From Pseudomonadales bacterium (GTDB lineage: Bacteria; Pseudomonadota; Gammaproteobacteria; Pseudomonadales; Pseudohongiellaceae): DNA of 64,000 nt. Positions 19,120-29,056 of this stretch are shown in pieces (position 1 is the first letter of the stretch; each line of letters begins with the position of its first letter). Under the pieces are notes generated by a model. That model was not told the origin of the DNA. It did no database searches and saw nothing but the letters and a program-made list of their open reading frames with translations. Position numbers and translations under genes: made by a program. Location of the stretch: NCBI GenBank assembly GCA_012103535.1, contig WLWQ01000003.1, positions 434,001 to 498,000 of the forward strand. Direction: 5' to 3'.

Positions 19120-20337
19120 CTAAAGCTGATTAACCTTCCACTCTGATTGCATTAACAGCGGACCAACGCCCTTGTTTGCATTGATGTGCAGCAGCTTACT
19201 GAATTTCGTTTCGTACCAGAGCAGCCCGCTCTTATCGGCAAGCCCACCCAGCACGTAAAAATCTCCAACCCGCATGGCAAGACTTTTAACAGTGAGTGAT
19301 ACGGTGAACTTATCGCCTTTATGAAAAGGTCCCTTCTCGATGTGGTCGATGTCGGTGGTGAGAAAAGAAGCAACCGGTTCTTCGGCAGACTTCATAAATG
19401 CAAAACCGAAATTACCTTCAATGCCATCGGCTAACACTTCCACTTCCATTTCTAATACCACGTCATCGAGTGGTGTTAGTGAAGTGAGCTCAACACCCTC
19501 TGGCGATTTCACTGCTAGTGAATTAATTTTGCAATCCTGAACTTTCGGCTCTTCACCCTTGCTCTCAGGATCATCCTCATGGGGCATATCTTCCCGAATG
19601 CTGTGATAAACCTTTTTACTGTTGCAGTAGTCTTCGTAGTGGCCCACTACTTTGTCGCTATCACCCATCTCTTGGATCTTGCCTTTATCGATCCAGATGG
19701 CCGTGTCGCAGAGTTCCTGCACATGAAACATCGAGTGACTGCAGAACACCATGGTCTTTTGCTGTTCTCGAAATTCATTCATGCGCTGCACACATTTTTT
19801 CTGAAACGCCATATCTCCCACCGACAATGCTTCGTCGATTACCAGGATATCTGGACGCACCATGGTAGCGATTGAAAAAGCTAATCGAACGAACATACCG
19901 GATGAATAAGTCTTTACCGGGCGATCGATAAAATAATCCAGCTCTGAAAATTCGATAATGTCGTTTTCGATTTCAGGAATATTTTCATCGGGAACACCTA
20001 ACAGCGCGGCATTCAAATAGATGTTTCTACGACCAGTGAACTCGGGGTGAAAACCCGCCCCCAGTTCCAATAGCGCTGCGACCTGGCCTTCAAGCTGAAT
20101 GTCTCCACTCGTGGGCTGTAAGATTCCCACCAACAGTTTTAGTAGCGTGGATTTGCCTGCACCATTATCACCAATAATGCCCAGACTCTTGCCATCGGGT
20201 AGCGCAAAGGAGATGTCGCTTAATACGTGATAAACCTGGTGTCTGGGTTTGCGCAGAATAATCTCTGCCAAACGATCTTGTGGCCTATCGTAGATTTTGA
20301 AGTCTTTATAGAGGTTGTTTACGGTGATGCGAGTCAT
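19120..20337 (-). CDS. wzt: O-antigen/polysaccharide ABC transporter ATPase (Wzt)
   Basis: ATPase of about 405 residues that drives polysaccharide export across the inner membrane. The N-terminal part has Walker A GDNGAGKST, the signature TYSSGMFVRLAFSIAT, Walker B ILVIDEALSVGD and the switch His CSHSMFH. The extra C-terminal domain (about 260-405) is the kind used by Wzt to recognise the end of the O-antigen chain. ATG at 20337 gives a 22-bp gap to wzm; an upstream ATG at 20382 would overlap wzm. Confidence 0.9.
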   Translation of the reverse strand: MTRITVNNLYKDFKIYDRPQDRLAEIILRKPRHQVYHVLSDISFALPDGKSLGIIGDNGAGKSTLLKLLVGILQPTSGDIQLEGQVAALLELGAGFHPEFTGRRNIYLNAALLGVPDENIPEIENDIIEFSELDYFIDRPVKTYSSGMFVRLAFSIATMVRPDILVIDEALSVGDMAFQKKCVQRMNEFREQQKTMVFCSHSMFHVQELCDTAIWIDKGKIQEMGDSDKVVGHYEDYCNSKKVYHSIREDMPHEDDPESKGEEPKVQDCKINSLAVKSPEGVELTSLTPLDDVVLEMEVEVLADGIEGNFGFAFMKSAEEPVASFLTTDIDHIEKGPFHKGDKFTVSLTVKSLAMRVGDFYVLGGLADKSGLLWYETKFSKLLHINANKGVGPLLMQSEWKVNQL

Positions 20338-20359
20338 TGCTTTCAGAATTTCCTTCGAT

Positions 20360-21166
20360 TTACAGAACATCACCAAACGCATGTTTGATACGCATAAACA
20401 ACCAACCGCCCAAAAAATAACTAAAGAGCGCAGTCGGGATAATTATTTGAAAGTTAATCATAGAAAAAGTTTCCAGCAGAATTATGTCTCGATACAGACT
20501 GACGAAACTGTGCATTGGATTAAGCAAGAAAAAATCTCTAACGGTTTCACTTTCTATGATTGAAATTGGGTAAATAATTGGTGTAAGAAAAAACCAGATA
20601 GTCACCAGTAATGCCACAAGCTGTTGCAAGTCGCGAAGAAAAACACAAAACGCTGAGAGAATTGCTACCAATCCCATGGTAAACAAAAACTGAAGAAAGA
20701 AAATAATTGGGAGCAGTAACCAGAGTATTGAAAAGTAACCTTGGATAGCCAAATACACCAGTAGCAACCCGAAACCAATAATATGTGTTAGATAAGGCAC
20801 TACCGTTCCAACGATTGGCAGTAATTGTACGGGGAACATTACCTTAGTTATCAACGGTGCTTTTTCTAGCAGTAGTCCTGGTGATTTACTCATCGCTTCC
20901 GCAAATGCAAACCAGGGCAAGTAGCCAATCATCATAAAAATGACAAACTGTGTTTCTCCAAACTCTGGTAAAGCACGTATTTGAAACACGTAGCCGAAGA
21001 CAAATGCATAAATGATGATATTGACAATGGGAGTAAGAAACAGCCAGAAAATACCACCGATGGAAGCTGTAAACTGTGAGAAAAAATCCTGTCGCGCAAA
21101 ATTGTTAAACAGACGGGCGCTGTCAAAAGGCGATCTGATCCATTCGGTGATTAGCTTGAAAAACAT
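20360..21166 (-). CDS. wzm: O-antigen/polysaccharide ABC transporter permease (Wzm)
   Basis: ABC-2 type permease of 268 residues with about six membrane segments. An amphipathic N-terminus is followed by the family-typical GGIFWLFLTPIVNIIIYAFVFG, and the later segments include WFFLTPIIYPISI and NPMHSFVSLYRDIIL. It partners the ATPase encoded immediately downstream. The gene starts near 21166 and is divergent from the PIG-L gene. Confidence 0.9.
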   Translation of the reverse strand: MFFKLITEWIRSPFDSARLFNNFARQDFFSQFTASIGGIFWLFLTPIVNIIIYAFVFGYVFQIRALPEFGETQFVIFMMIGYLPWFAFAEAMSKSPGLLLEKAPLITKVMFPVQLLPIVGTVVPYLTHIIGFGLLLVYLAIQGYFSILWLLLPIIFFLQFLFTMGLVAILSAFCVFLRDLQQLVALLVTIWFFLTPIIYPISIIESETVRDFFLLNPMHSFVSLYRDIILLETFSMINFQIIIPTALFSYFLGGWLFMRIKHAFGDVL

Positions 21167-21321
21167 TAAATACTTAAACCAGAAATAAGCCGTGATGATT
21201 TGAGCCTGCTCAAGGCAGCGAATTTAACCATGAATCAGGTAAAAAAACTAAAAAAAGCAATGACTAGCTTATATACTCACGCCTTCGTCTTTTTCCATTT
21301 CTGTTGATCTTCCAGGAAATC

Positions 21322-22050
21322 ATGCTGAACCCTGAACATGTCCTGATTCCTTTTCAGGTTTCCCCACTGCCCCCAGGCCCCTGGCTAATTTTTGCTCCGC
21401 ATGCGGATGATGAATCTTTCGGCATGGGCGGCAGTTTATTAAAGGCAAAAAAGGAAGGTGTTGAAACCCATGTGGTGGTGCTTACCGATGGTGCTCTCGG
21501 TGGAAATGCTGATGATCTGGTGGAGATTAGGAACCAGGAAGCAAGCCAAGCAGCAAAGTTACTCGGATTGGAATCCCTCCGCTGTTGGTCGGAGCCGGAT
21601 CGAGGTCTTAGCGATGAAGAGCGCTTGATCGAAAAAGCCCTGGAGGAGATAAATTCAATTAAGCCATCCAGCGTTTTCTTTCCCGGGCCAATGGAGATTC
21701 ATCCAGATCATAGGGCGACCGGTTTTCTGGTATGGCAGGCAGTACAAAGAGCCGCGGCAGCCGCTATCAAGCCACAAGCAATTGCTTATGAAATTGGCGT
21801 ACAGAACCCGGTAAATTTTTTCATTGATGTAACTGCTCAGAAAGAAGAGAAAGAAAAAGTAATGGATATATATGCAAGTCAGAATAGCGAGAATAACTAT
21901 CCTGAGCTCGTTATTTCTCTGGATAAAGGAAGAACGTTTTCCTTACCACCTGAAGTTAAGTATGCGGAAGGTTTTTTTAGATTTAGCGAAGAAGATTTGA
22001 ATCAGACTTTTGCGGAAGCTGCACACAAAATTTTGGATTTGTATCAATAA
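21322..22050 (+). CDS. PIG-L/LmbE family deacetylase
   Basis: Predicted zinc-dependent N-acetyl-sugar deacetylase of 242 residues. The zinc and catalytic motifs are PHADDESFGMGG (HxDDE) and IHPDHRATG (HPDH). ATG at 21322 follows AGGAAAT and is preferred to a TTG at 21304. Its position next to wzm-wzt suggests it modifies a surface polysaccharide precursor or a related glycan; the substrate cannot be read from the sequence. Confidence 0.85.
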   Translation: MLNPEHVLIPFQVSPLPPGPWLIFAPHADDESFGMGGSLLKAKKEGVETHVVVLTDGALGGNADDLVEIRNQEASQAAKLLGLESLRCWSEPDRGLSDEERLIEKALEEINSIKPSSVFFPGPMEIHPDHRATGFLVWQAVQRAAAAAIKPQAIAYEIGVQNPVNFFIDVTAQKEEKEKVMDIYASQNSENNYPELVISLDKGRTFSLPPEVKYAEGFFRFSEEDLNQTFAEAAHKILDLYQ

Positions 22051-22093
22051 ACTTTTTGGCTTGGGTGCTGTTTAGCTAAGTGATCAGACTTAA

Positions 22094-23455
22094 TTACAGC
22101 CCTCTGGGCTCCAGCCACTCACCCACTTCCAGCATGTCTTCCGCCGACAAAATACCCGCTTCTAGTTTAAGCAATAACAAATAGCGAACATGATCGTAGC
22201 GTGTAGTTTGCAAATCTCTTTGGGCTTGAAATTGGTCGCGGATAGCGTTGAGTACATCAACAGTTGTTACTGTGCCCAATTCAAATCCTTGCTGACTTGC
22301 TTCTGCGGAAAGTTCTGTCGACTCCACTAATCTCCTAGCGGCTTCAGTGCGAAGCTCACTGGATTGCACTTGTAAATAAGCGGATCGGACTCTTTCATTA
22401 GCTTCGAGCTGAGTGGCACGTAACTCGTTTTCAGCAATTCTAAACTGGCTTCTAGCTTCACTTACACGAGCGCGACTAGTTCCACCGGTATACAAAGGAA
22501 TTGAAACATTTACTCCAATATAGGTGTTCTCTGTGCGCGCTATAGGCGCATTATCGAATCCTACGTCAGAATCTTGTCGTTGCACTACGAAGTTCACCTG
22601 AGGCATATAGGCGCCTCTTCTTTCAGAAACCCTTTCGTCGGCTGCTTTAACAGCAAACTCTTGCGCCCTGACTTGATGGTTGCCAGTTCGAGCCTGGCGC
22701 ACCCAGTAGTTAATGTCGTTTTCTAGTTGCGGGATTACGGCTTCATTCGATAATTGAAAAATCGGACCAACATTGAGCCCGGATACTGATCGAAGAGCTT
22801 CCTGTGCAAGCGCGAGCTCACTTTGTAATAAAAGTTCCTCTGCCTCTACTGCAGCCAAAGCCGCTTCTGCTTCATAAAGATCGGTAATTTGAGAAAGCTG
22901 CAAATCGTACAAACTTTGAATTTGATCTCTTTGATTAGTCACCGCTTCTATTTCTGCTGCTATCGATCCAAGCGCATCTTCAGCCTGCAATACACCAAAA
23001 TAAGTATTCGCTACTTCGGTTAGAATGAAAGCGAGTTCGCCGAAGTATTCCACTTCGGCCCGGTCTTCTTCGTAAGTCGCAGCTTTCTTCGCTGCAAAGG
23101 CTTGCCAGTTAAAAAGTACCTGAGTCAATTGTAGTGAGTAACGGGTTCCATCAAACTCTGTAGAAATATCGGGCTCATTACGCGTGTTATCCGATAGGGC
23201 ACCGTTCACATTTACCTGTGGTAAGAGTTGACCGCGTGCCTGTCGGTAACGGGCACTGCCAATGTTTAAAGTTTCTTCTGCTATACGCAGGCTGGGACTG
23301 TAATCCAGTGCCGCAGTAAAAAAATCTTCTAGTGTTACTCCGATTGGTCCCTGGCCTGTTGAAGAAAGCTCAGCGGCTTGGATAGTCAAAGGAAAAAGAA
23401 AAAAAACGAGTAGCAATTTTGGTGCACAACCAAGAAGCACTAAGTACCTTTTCAT
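22094..23455 (-). CDS. TolC-family outer-membrane channel of type I secretion
   Basis: Outer-membrane efflux protein of about 453 residues from the ATG at 23455, 4 bp after the HlyD-family stop. It has a signal sequence (LVFFLFPLTIQAAE), then two repeated outer-membrane efflux domains with long heptad-rich helices. Motifs include NVNGALSDNTRNEP in the first repeat and VSIPLYTGGTSRARVSEARSQF in the second. As the last gene of the ABC-HlyD-TolC set it should form the outer channel of the exporter. Confidence 0.9.
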   Translation of the reverse strand: MKRYLVLLGCAPKLLLVFFLFPLTIQAAELSSTGQGPIGVTLEDFFTAALDYSPSLRIAEETLNIGSARYRQARGQLLPQVNVNGALSDNTRNEPDISTEFDGTRYSLQLTQVLFNWQAFAAKKAATYEEDRAEVEYFGELAFILTEVANTYFGVLQAEDALGSIAAEIEAVTNQRDQIQSLYDLQLSQITDLYEAEAALAAVEAEELLLQSELALAQEALRSVSGLNVGPIFQLSNEAVIPQLENDINYWVRQARTGNHQVRAQEFAVKAADERVSERRGAYMPQVNFVVQRQDSDVGFDNAPIARTENTYIGVNVSIPLYTGGTSRARVSEARSQFRIAENELRATQLEANERVRSAYLQVQSSELRTEAARRLVESTELSAEASQQGFELGTVTTVDVLNAIRDQFQAQRDLQTTRYDHVRYLLLLKLEAGILSAEDMLEVGEWLEPRGL

Positions 23456-23459
23456 AAGC

Positions 23460-24785
23460 TTAATCTTCGTTGAGACTGCGTGCGATTGCATTAGAGAACG
23501 GCTTAAACAAATACTGCAATAAAGTTCGTGATCCTGTTGTTATAAAGACTTCTGCAGGCATCCCAGGCATTAATTCTAAATTGCCCAACTCCTCCATTCC
23601 GTCTGGAGTTACCTCTACTCTAGCAAGATAATATGTAGTGCCAAGCTGTTCATCGGTGAAACTATCTGCGGACAAATTTACAACGTATCCATAAATTGTT
23701 GGAACCGTAGAGCCAAAAGTTGAAAATCGAATTTGTGCATCTTGATTAAGAGCAACACGATCGATATCAACAGGAGAAACTCTTGCTTCTATTATTAGTT
23801 CTTCACCTTGAGGGACAATTGTAGCAATGGTTGTGCCAGATGAAATTACGCCGCCAATGGTATGAAATTGCATGCCTGTAACAACACCTTCCTCCGGCGC
23901 ACGAACTACTGTTCTTGCAACGACGTCACTTAGCGCACTTATTCTTTCTACAACATCATTCAAGTTAGTTTGGGTTTCCCCCAATAACTCCGCAACTTCA
24001 TTTTGAAATTCACGTTCTTGCTGATTTATCTGTAGTCGGGTTTCACCTATTTGAACTTGTGTAGATGAAATAGTCGCAGTGAGCTCAGCAACTTCTCCCT
24101 GGTAGTTTGCCAAGTTTCTTTCCAGCTCACGCAAACGCGTAATGTCAGAAAAACCCTGCGCTAACAATTCACGAGTATCAGTTAACTCATCAGCGTATGA
24201 AGCAGCGAGTTGCTCTTTACTACTTCTGAGCGCTTCGTATCCGTCTACTTGAGAGCTTAATTGTTCGATTCTTTGTTCTAAGATTTCTACACTGTTGTCA
24301 TTCGACGCTTTGCGCGTTCCAAAAATTCCATTTTGAGCCGCAATTTCTTCCTGCGCCCTAAGATCATTTTGATCTAGTTCGTCTGGATAAGTTACAAAGT
24401 CACTGCCATCTCTTTCAGTAATTAGTCTTGATTCTCGAACTAAGTAGGCTACGAACTGACTATTTGCAATCTCTAACTCCGCTAATGCTTGAGTGTCATC
24501 TATTTTTAGTAAAGGTTCATTAGCCTCGACGTTGTCTCCATCTTCAACGTAAATTTCGTCAACGATTCCCCCTTCCAAATGCTGAACAATAGAGCTATAT
24601 GATCGAACCGTTACAGTACCTGCAGCCTGTGCTGCGCCATCAAGTGGAGCAATTGCTGCCCAGGCACCGAAAACTCCAAAAACCAGGAATAGCAACAAAA
24701 TTCCAACACGCAAAGGCATGTCCATACTTGTTTCTACATTAAACTTAGTTTCAGTTGGTACGTTCTCAAGTTCAGATATATTCAA
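23460..24785 (-). CDS. HlyD-family type I secretion membrane fusion protein
   Basis: Periplasmic adaptor of 441 residues. It has a short cytoplasmic N-terminus, one membrane segment (about residues 25-48), a split biotinyl-lipoyl-like domain (VQHLEGGIVDEIYVEDGDNVEANEPL, closing near RAPEEGVVTGMQFHTIGG) and a long coiled-coil hairpin between (about 105-275). The C-terminal beta-barrel ends at LMPGMPAEVFITTGSRTLLQYLFKPF, the type I HlyD signature. The start is TTG at 24785. The ABC gene lies 15 bp upstream. Confidence 0.93.
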   Translation of the reverse strand: MNISELENVPTETKFNVETSMDMPLRVGILLLFLVFGVFGAWAAIAPLDGAAQAAGTVTVRSYSSIVQHLEGGIVDEIYVEDGDNVEANEPLLKIDDTQALAELEIANSQFVAYLVRESRLITERDGSDFVTYPDELDQNDLRAQEEIAAQNGIFGTRKASNDNSVEILEQRIEQLSSQVDGYEALRSSKEQLAASYADELTDTRELLAQGFSDITRLRELERNLANYQGEVAELTATISSTQVQIGETRLQINQQEREFQNEVAELLGETQTNLNDVVERISALSDVVARTVVRAPEEGVVTGMQFHTIGGVISSGTTIATIVPQGEELIIEARVSPVDIDRVALNQDAQIRFSTFGSTVPTIYGYVVNLSADSFTDEQLGTTYYLARVEVTPDGMEELGNLELMPGMPAEVFITTGSRTLLQYLFKPFSNAIARSLNED

Positions 24786-24800
24786 AGTAATTTATCCACA

Positions 24801-26546
24801 TTAATTTGATTGCGCGGCATTGCTATTTGAGATTGGAGTTGCATCTTTAGATTGTGCTGCTTGTTGCGCTTCGAGCAATTTCGCCAGCACTTGATCCTTA
24901 GGTCCATATAGGTTCGTTGTGCCAGCCAATAGCATTAACATTTTATCTGCAATATTTAAGACAGAGGTTCGATGAGTAATTATTACAATGGTGCAACCCT
25001 GTTCCTTGATTCTTTGCAGGCTCACTACCAATTCACGCTCTCCATTTTCATCCAAATTTGAATTAGGTTCGTCTAATACAATGAAACAAGGATTCCCATA
25101 TATTGCTCTTGCAAGACCTATGCGTTGTCGCTGACCACCGGATAAGACACCTCCCACACCACCAATAACAGTGTCATAACCTTGAGGTAAATGCAGAATC
25201 ATTTCGTGAACACCTGCAAGTGTCGCTGCTTCTACGATTTTTTCTGAATCTATTTCGCCGAAGCGACAAATGTTTTGTGAAATTGTTCCATCAAATAGTT
25301 CAATGTCTTGTGGCAAATAACCAATATGAGGCCCAAGCTTTTTTCTATCCCAGCTAGCTATATTTGCGTTATCTAAGCGAACATGGCCGCCTGCAGCTGG
25401 CCATATTCCCAATAGGGCTCTTGCCAAAGTCGATTTGCCGGAAGCACTCGGGCCAATAATCGCCAATGCTTCGCCAGCTTTTAAATCGAGTGAGACGTTT
25501 TTTATTGCTGGCGTTTTTGCACCTGGCGGTACAACAGTAATTTTTTGAACATTTACGCTTCCTGATGGTGCAGGAAGATCCATGGTCTCCAAATCTTCAG
25601 GAACTTTAGCTAACAATTCCCCAAGTCTCCCATACTGTGCTCTGGCAACACTGAATCCTTTCCAATTTCCCACCAGCAAATCAATTGGTGCTAGTGCGCG
25701 ACCAAGCAAAAGTGAGCCAGCAATCATCATTCCAGGTGTGATTTCTTGTTGCAGAGCAAGTAATGCACCTATGCCTAAAAGTGATGATTGCATAATCATG
25801 CGGAAAGATTTTGAAAGACTGGAAAGTACGCTTGCTGCTTGACTCGCATTGGTTTGTAAGACGAGCACTTCATTAGAGAATTGTTCTTGTTGCGTTCTTA
25901 AGTTTTCTGTCATCCCCATTGCAGCAATGACTTCAGCGTTCCGTAAATTTCCAATCGTCTGGTTTGCAACCCAATTCGCCTTAGAGTTTGCGTCTTGTAA
26001 TCGTTTGCTCGTGGCACGCTCATTGATAGCAGCCAAAATGATCATGACAATTCCAGCGAATATAGCTGCAATACCAAACCAGGGATGAAACAGAAACATT
26101 ACTCCAACATAGATTGGAAACCATGGCGCATCGAAGAATGCATACAAACCATTCCCAGTTAGAAACTGTCGCAAACTTGATAAGTCCTGTATGAACTGAC
26201 CACCAGAGTCTTGGCTTCCTCCAAGCAAGGAGTTTTTGAAGGTTGCATCAAAAACTCTTTCTCTTAGATCCAGGTCCATGCGGTTACTCGCCCGAATGAG
26301 AATCATTGATCTCACCCATTCAAAAGCGCCAGCTGCACTCAATAGGCAAACCATTATGAGCGTGAGGCTTCCCAACGTTGACATGGATCCGCTAGTAATT
26401 ACGCGATCGTAGACTTGCAACATATAAATAATTGGAACGAGCATGAGACAATTTATGGCAGCACTAAAAACGCCAGCGAAAATAAAATAGCGTTTTATGG
26501 CCTGCATGCGCTCAGCAAGCTCTAAATATTGTGGGGATTTACTCAT
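24801..26546 (-). CDS. Type I secretion ABC transporter (PrtD-like)
   Basis: Fused membrane and ATPase exporter of 581 residues. The N-terminal half (about 1-310) is an ABC exporter membrane domain with no C39 peptidase or C39-like domain, so substrates are not expected to lose a double-Gly leader. The ATPase has Walker A GPSASGKST, Q-loop YLPQDIELFDG, signature LSGGQRQRIGLARAI, Walker B FIVLDEPNSNLD and switch His ITHR. This is the PrtD/RsaD class, which typically exports proteins with C-terminal signals. The likely substrate is encoded at 32877-35141. Confidence 0.93.
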   Translation of the reverse strand: MSKSPQYLELAERMQAIKRYFIFAGVFSAAINCLMLVPIIYMLQVYDRVITSGSMSTLGSLTLIMVCLLSAAGAFEWVRSMILIRASNRMDLDLRERVFDATFKNSLLGGSQDSGGQFIQDLSSLRQFLTGNGLYAFFDAPWFPIYVGVMFLFHPWFGIAAIFAGIVMIILAAINERATSKRLQDANSKANWVANQTIGNLRNAEVIAAMGMTENLRTQQEQFSNEVLVLQTNASQAASVLSSLSKSFRMIMQSSLLGIGALLALQQEITPGMMIAGSLLLGRALAPIDLLVGNWKGFSVARAQYGRLGELLAKVPEDLETMDLPAPSGSVNVQKITVVPPGAKTPAIKNVSLDLKAGEALAIIGPSASGKSTLARALLGIWPAAGGHVRLDNANIASWDRKKLGPHIGYLPQDIELFDGTISQNICRFGEIDSEKIVEAATLAGVHEMILHLPQGYDTVIGGVGGVLSGGQRQRIGLARAIYGNPCFIVLDEPNSNLDENGERELVVSLQRIKEQGCTIVIITHRTSVLNIADKMLMLLAGTTNLYGPKDQVLAKLLEAQQAAQSKDATPISNSNAAQSN

Positions 26547-26704
26547 TGTTGAATTCTTATATTTAGCTAGATTGAAAATGAATATCCAGCTAATCCGTGT
26601 TGTCCTTTATGGGTCTACAAGTGGCAATTTCAAGCCTTGGTCTGAATTAGTCAAATAATGCACATCGAATTTCAGACTTATAAAACAAGCCCGACGCCTT
26701 GGAA

Positions 26705-27418
26705 TTAAAGCTCTAATAAGCCTTCTGCCAATTGCTTAAGAGCTTTAGGATTTTTGACCATTAATCTAGTTGGGCCGGCACGTTGCACCAGTTTTTGATT
26801 TTGTAATTTTTGAAACACACGGGTAACGGTTTCTCTACTGACATTTAGCATAATCGCAATTTCTAAATGCGTCGGAGGATTTGTAATGGCGCAGGTGTCG
26901 CTTTCGTCATTTTCACCTTCATTCTCATTATGTGGAACTAGCAACCAAAGCTGGCAACACACTCTTTGTGACACATTTGGAAGGCCCAACAGAGTCCGTT
27001 GGTGTGCCATTTCACGAAGTTTTTCCGCGAGTTTGCTGCTCAAGTTTGAGAGAACTTCAGGCGTTTTTGTCATAATTTCGCGAAAATTCACCAGTGGAAT
27101 TTTTACTACCACTGCGGTGGTTAACGCGACGATGTACTCAGGCTGAGGGCCGCTATCGAAGAGCGGCAATTCTCCACAAAAGTCTCCAGGCTCGACAAAA
27201 AACAGGCCTACTTCTCGGCCATCAATCGTGAAATCAACCCCTTGTAGCCGTCCCTCAAAAAGAAAGCACAGATGTTCCTGTTCTTCACCTGCTTTTAGGA
27301 CGATTTCCCGCCTTGCGAATTTTTGCAGCATAGCGACTTGCGCGAGGTCTTCTAGCGCTGCTTGAGGAACTGGTGCTAGGAGCGGAAATGTACTTAAAAG
27401 TTCTTTAGTTACAGCCAC
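26705..27418 (-). CDS. CRP/FNR-family transcription regulator with atypical ligand pocket
   Basis: Cyclic-nucleotide-binding-fold regulator of 237 residues, GTG start. The N-terminal beta-roll (about 18-125) contains GDFCGELPLF, equivalent to the CRP GELGLF element. An ungapped alignment by eye puts P93 and E94 where E. coli CRP has R82 and S83, which hold the cAMP phosphate, so a different ligand or mode is likely. No FNR-type N-terminal Cys cluster is present. The C-terminal helix-turn-helix THLEIAIMLNVSRETVTRVF keeps the R-E-xxx-R pattern that in CRP reads TGTGA/TCACA. It is divergent from the FecR-cyclase operon. Confidence 0.88.
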   Translation of the reverse strand: MAVTKELLSTFPLLAPVPQAALEDLAQVAMLQKFARREIVLKAGEEQEHLCFLFEGRLQGVDFTIDGREVGLFFVEPGDFCGELPLFDSGPQPEYIVALTTAVVVKIPLVNFREIMTKTPEVLSNLSSKLAEKLREMAHQRTLLGLPNVSQRVCCQLWLLVPHNENEGENDESDTCAITNPPTHLEIAIMLNVSRETVTRVFQKLQNQKLVQRAGPTRLMVKNPKALKQLAEGLLEL

Positions 27419-27520
27419 TTACACTACTCCATGTGAAAACACCGGTTTTCCAATTTCCAGTGGGCTAAAATATTGCTAAGTACTTGATATTTCATGGCAA
27501 TCACGAGTATTTTGACTTCA

Positions 27521-27536
27521 TGTGATTGAAGTCACG
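27521..27536. promoter_or_regulatory. CRP-type palindrome before the FecR-cyclase operon
   Basis: TGTGATTGAAGTCACG matches TGTGA-N6-TCACA at 9 of 10 defined positions. A candidate -10, TATTGT at 27558-27563, predicts a start near 27570, placing the palindrome at -41.5 as in class II CRP promoters. It also lies about 100 bp upstream of the divergent regulator gene. Confidence 0.68.
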
Positions 27537-27632
27537 CGCCACTCCTCTAGGTTAAGATATTGTTATTATTCGCCTAATTTTGGGTGGGTGGTCTATGAAC
27601 GTGACAGCCTTCGCTTTTCAGAGATACCGACT

Positions 27633-29054
27633 ATGACATACAAACCAATGATAGCACCGCATTTTTTCGACAATTCCCACGCCTTCTTGAAGAAGCGCGT
27701 GAGATTTCTGGGCATCCTTCTTTGCCTCTGGGTACCGCTTTTGAATGGCCAAGAGCTGCAAGCCCAAGAAGTAGACGCTGCAAGCGTTGTTGGTGAAGTT
27801 AGCCTGGTACTTGGTCGAGCATTTATTGTAAAAGCGAATGATTCGCGGCAACAAGCCAGTGTCGGAATAAAGATTACAGTAAGCGACAAAATTGAAACAG
27901 ATACAAATGGGCATGTGCATATTCGATTTATTGACGATGCTCTAGTTAGTGTTAGACCTAACAGCCAGTTTGAAATTGTGCGCTATGATTTCAATGCATC
28001 CAATCCAGAAGATTCCACGATCAAATTTAATTTGATCGAAGGTGTTTCACGCTCAATTTCTGGCGAAGGCGCTCGCTCATCCCGTGGAAGATTTCGCCTT
28101 AATACTCCTATCGCCGCTATCGGAGTGCGCGGAACAGATTTCGTTGTTCGAGCTACAGCTGAAACCACTCGTGCTTTGGTCAATGAAGGAACAATTGTAG
28201 TAGCACCCTATTCAGAGGGCTGCAGTGAAGCAGCATTCGGCCCATGTTCTTCGAACGCAGTGGCATTGACAGAATCAAGAATGCAAGAAGTGGCGTTAGA
28301 AGGCGAAGGTTCGGTGCCAAGAGTTGTACCTGCTACGCATGAAAGAGAACCCGATTCGATTCAGGCGGAAGTCCAACTGGCACTGAATGATTCCGATGAA
28401 AAAGTAGAAGAAGCAACAGCAGGTACTGAAGTCTATTTGGAAAGCGTTACTTCCGTTCGTGCAACTGAAGCCGTTGAGGAAGAAGCAGCTATTGAAATTG
28501 AAGCTAACGCTATTCCTGATTTTACCCCTGAAGCGCCAATCGATGCCCTCGCTTTAACCGATAGACAGCTTGTGTGGGGACGGTGGGCCGATGGCATTGG
28601 TGGAACCGAGTTGATCACCTTGCCTTATCTGGAAGCCCGAGAAGGTCGAAAAGTTGCTGTCGGAAATACTGACTATGCATTGTTTAGAACCCAGGGACCA
28701 TTTGCTCAAGTCGATGAAGGACTAACCGTTGTCAGTTTTAACCTTGATTCTGCGCAGGCGTTTTACGATTCAGAAAGCGGCATCGTTGCGATGCAAGTCA
28801 GCGGGGGTTCACTGGATATCGATTTTGTTCAAAGCTTGTTTAGCACTGAATTAAATTTGCTGCATGACTTTACGGGCAACGTAAATTTTGTAGCCAACGG
28901 AACAATTAGTGATCGTGGCTATTTTAATGCTATTGAAGAAAATCAAAGATTGTCAGGTGCAGTAAGCCAGGATGCCACAGAAGCCGGATATTTTTTCGAG
29001 AAACAATTAGAAATAGGAAGCATACAGGGGCTGACGCTATGGAATAGCAACTAA
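27633..29054 (+). CDS. FecR-domain envelope protein
   Basis: Exported protein of about 473 residues from the ATG at 27633; the frame is open further upstream. The signal sequence (FLGILLCLWVPLLNG, ending near LQAQE) is followed by a FecR domain (about residues 55-185) with VRPNSQFEIVRYDF, RFRLNTPIAAIGVRGTDFVVRA and two Cys residues in YSEGCSEAAFGPC. The acidic middle (about 230-310) is followed by a beta-rich C-terminal domain with repeated FNLDSA-, LDIDF- and VNFVANGTI-like strands. It is the first gene of an operon with the CHASE2 cyclase 2 bp downstream, an association I recognise from other bacteria. Envelope sensing is inferred; it is not next to a FecI sigma factor. Confidence 0.82.
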   Translation: MTYKPMIAPHFFDNSHAFLKKRVRFLGILLCLWVPLLNGQELQAQEVDAASVVGEVSLVLGRAFIVKANDSRQQASVGIKITVSDKIETDTNGHVHIRFIDDALVSVRPNSQFEIVRYDFNASNPEDSTIKFNLIEGVSRSISGEGARSSRGRFRLNTPIAAIGVRGTDFVVRATAETTRALVNEGTIVVAPYSEGCSEAAFGPCSSNAVALTESRMQEVALEGEGSVPRVVPATHEREPDSIQAEVQLALNDSDEKVEEATAGTEVYLESVTSVRATEAVEEEAAIEIEANAIPDFTPEAPIDALALTDRQLVWGRWADGIGGTELITLPYLEAREGRKVAVGNTDYALFRTQGPFAQVDEGLTVVSFNLDSAQAFYDSESGIVAMQVSGGSLDIDFVQSLFSTELNLLHDFTGNVNFVANGTISDRGYFNAIEENQRLSGAVSQDATEAGYFFEKQLEIGSIQGLTLWNSN

Positions 29055-29056
29055 TT

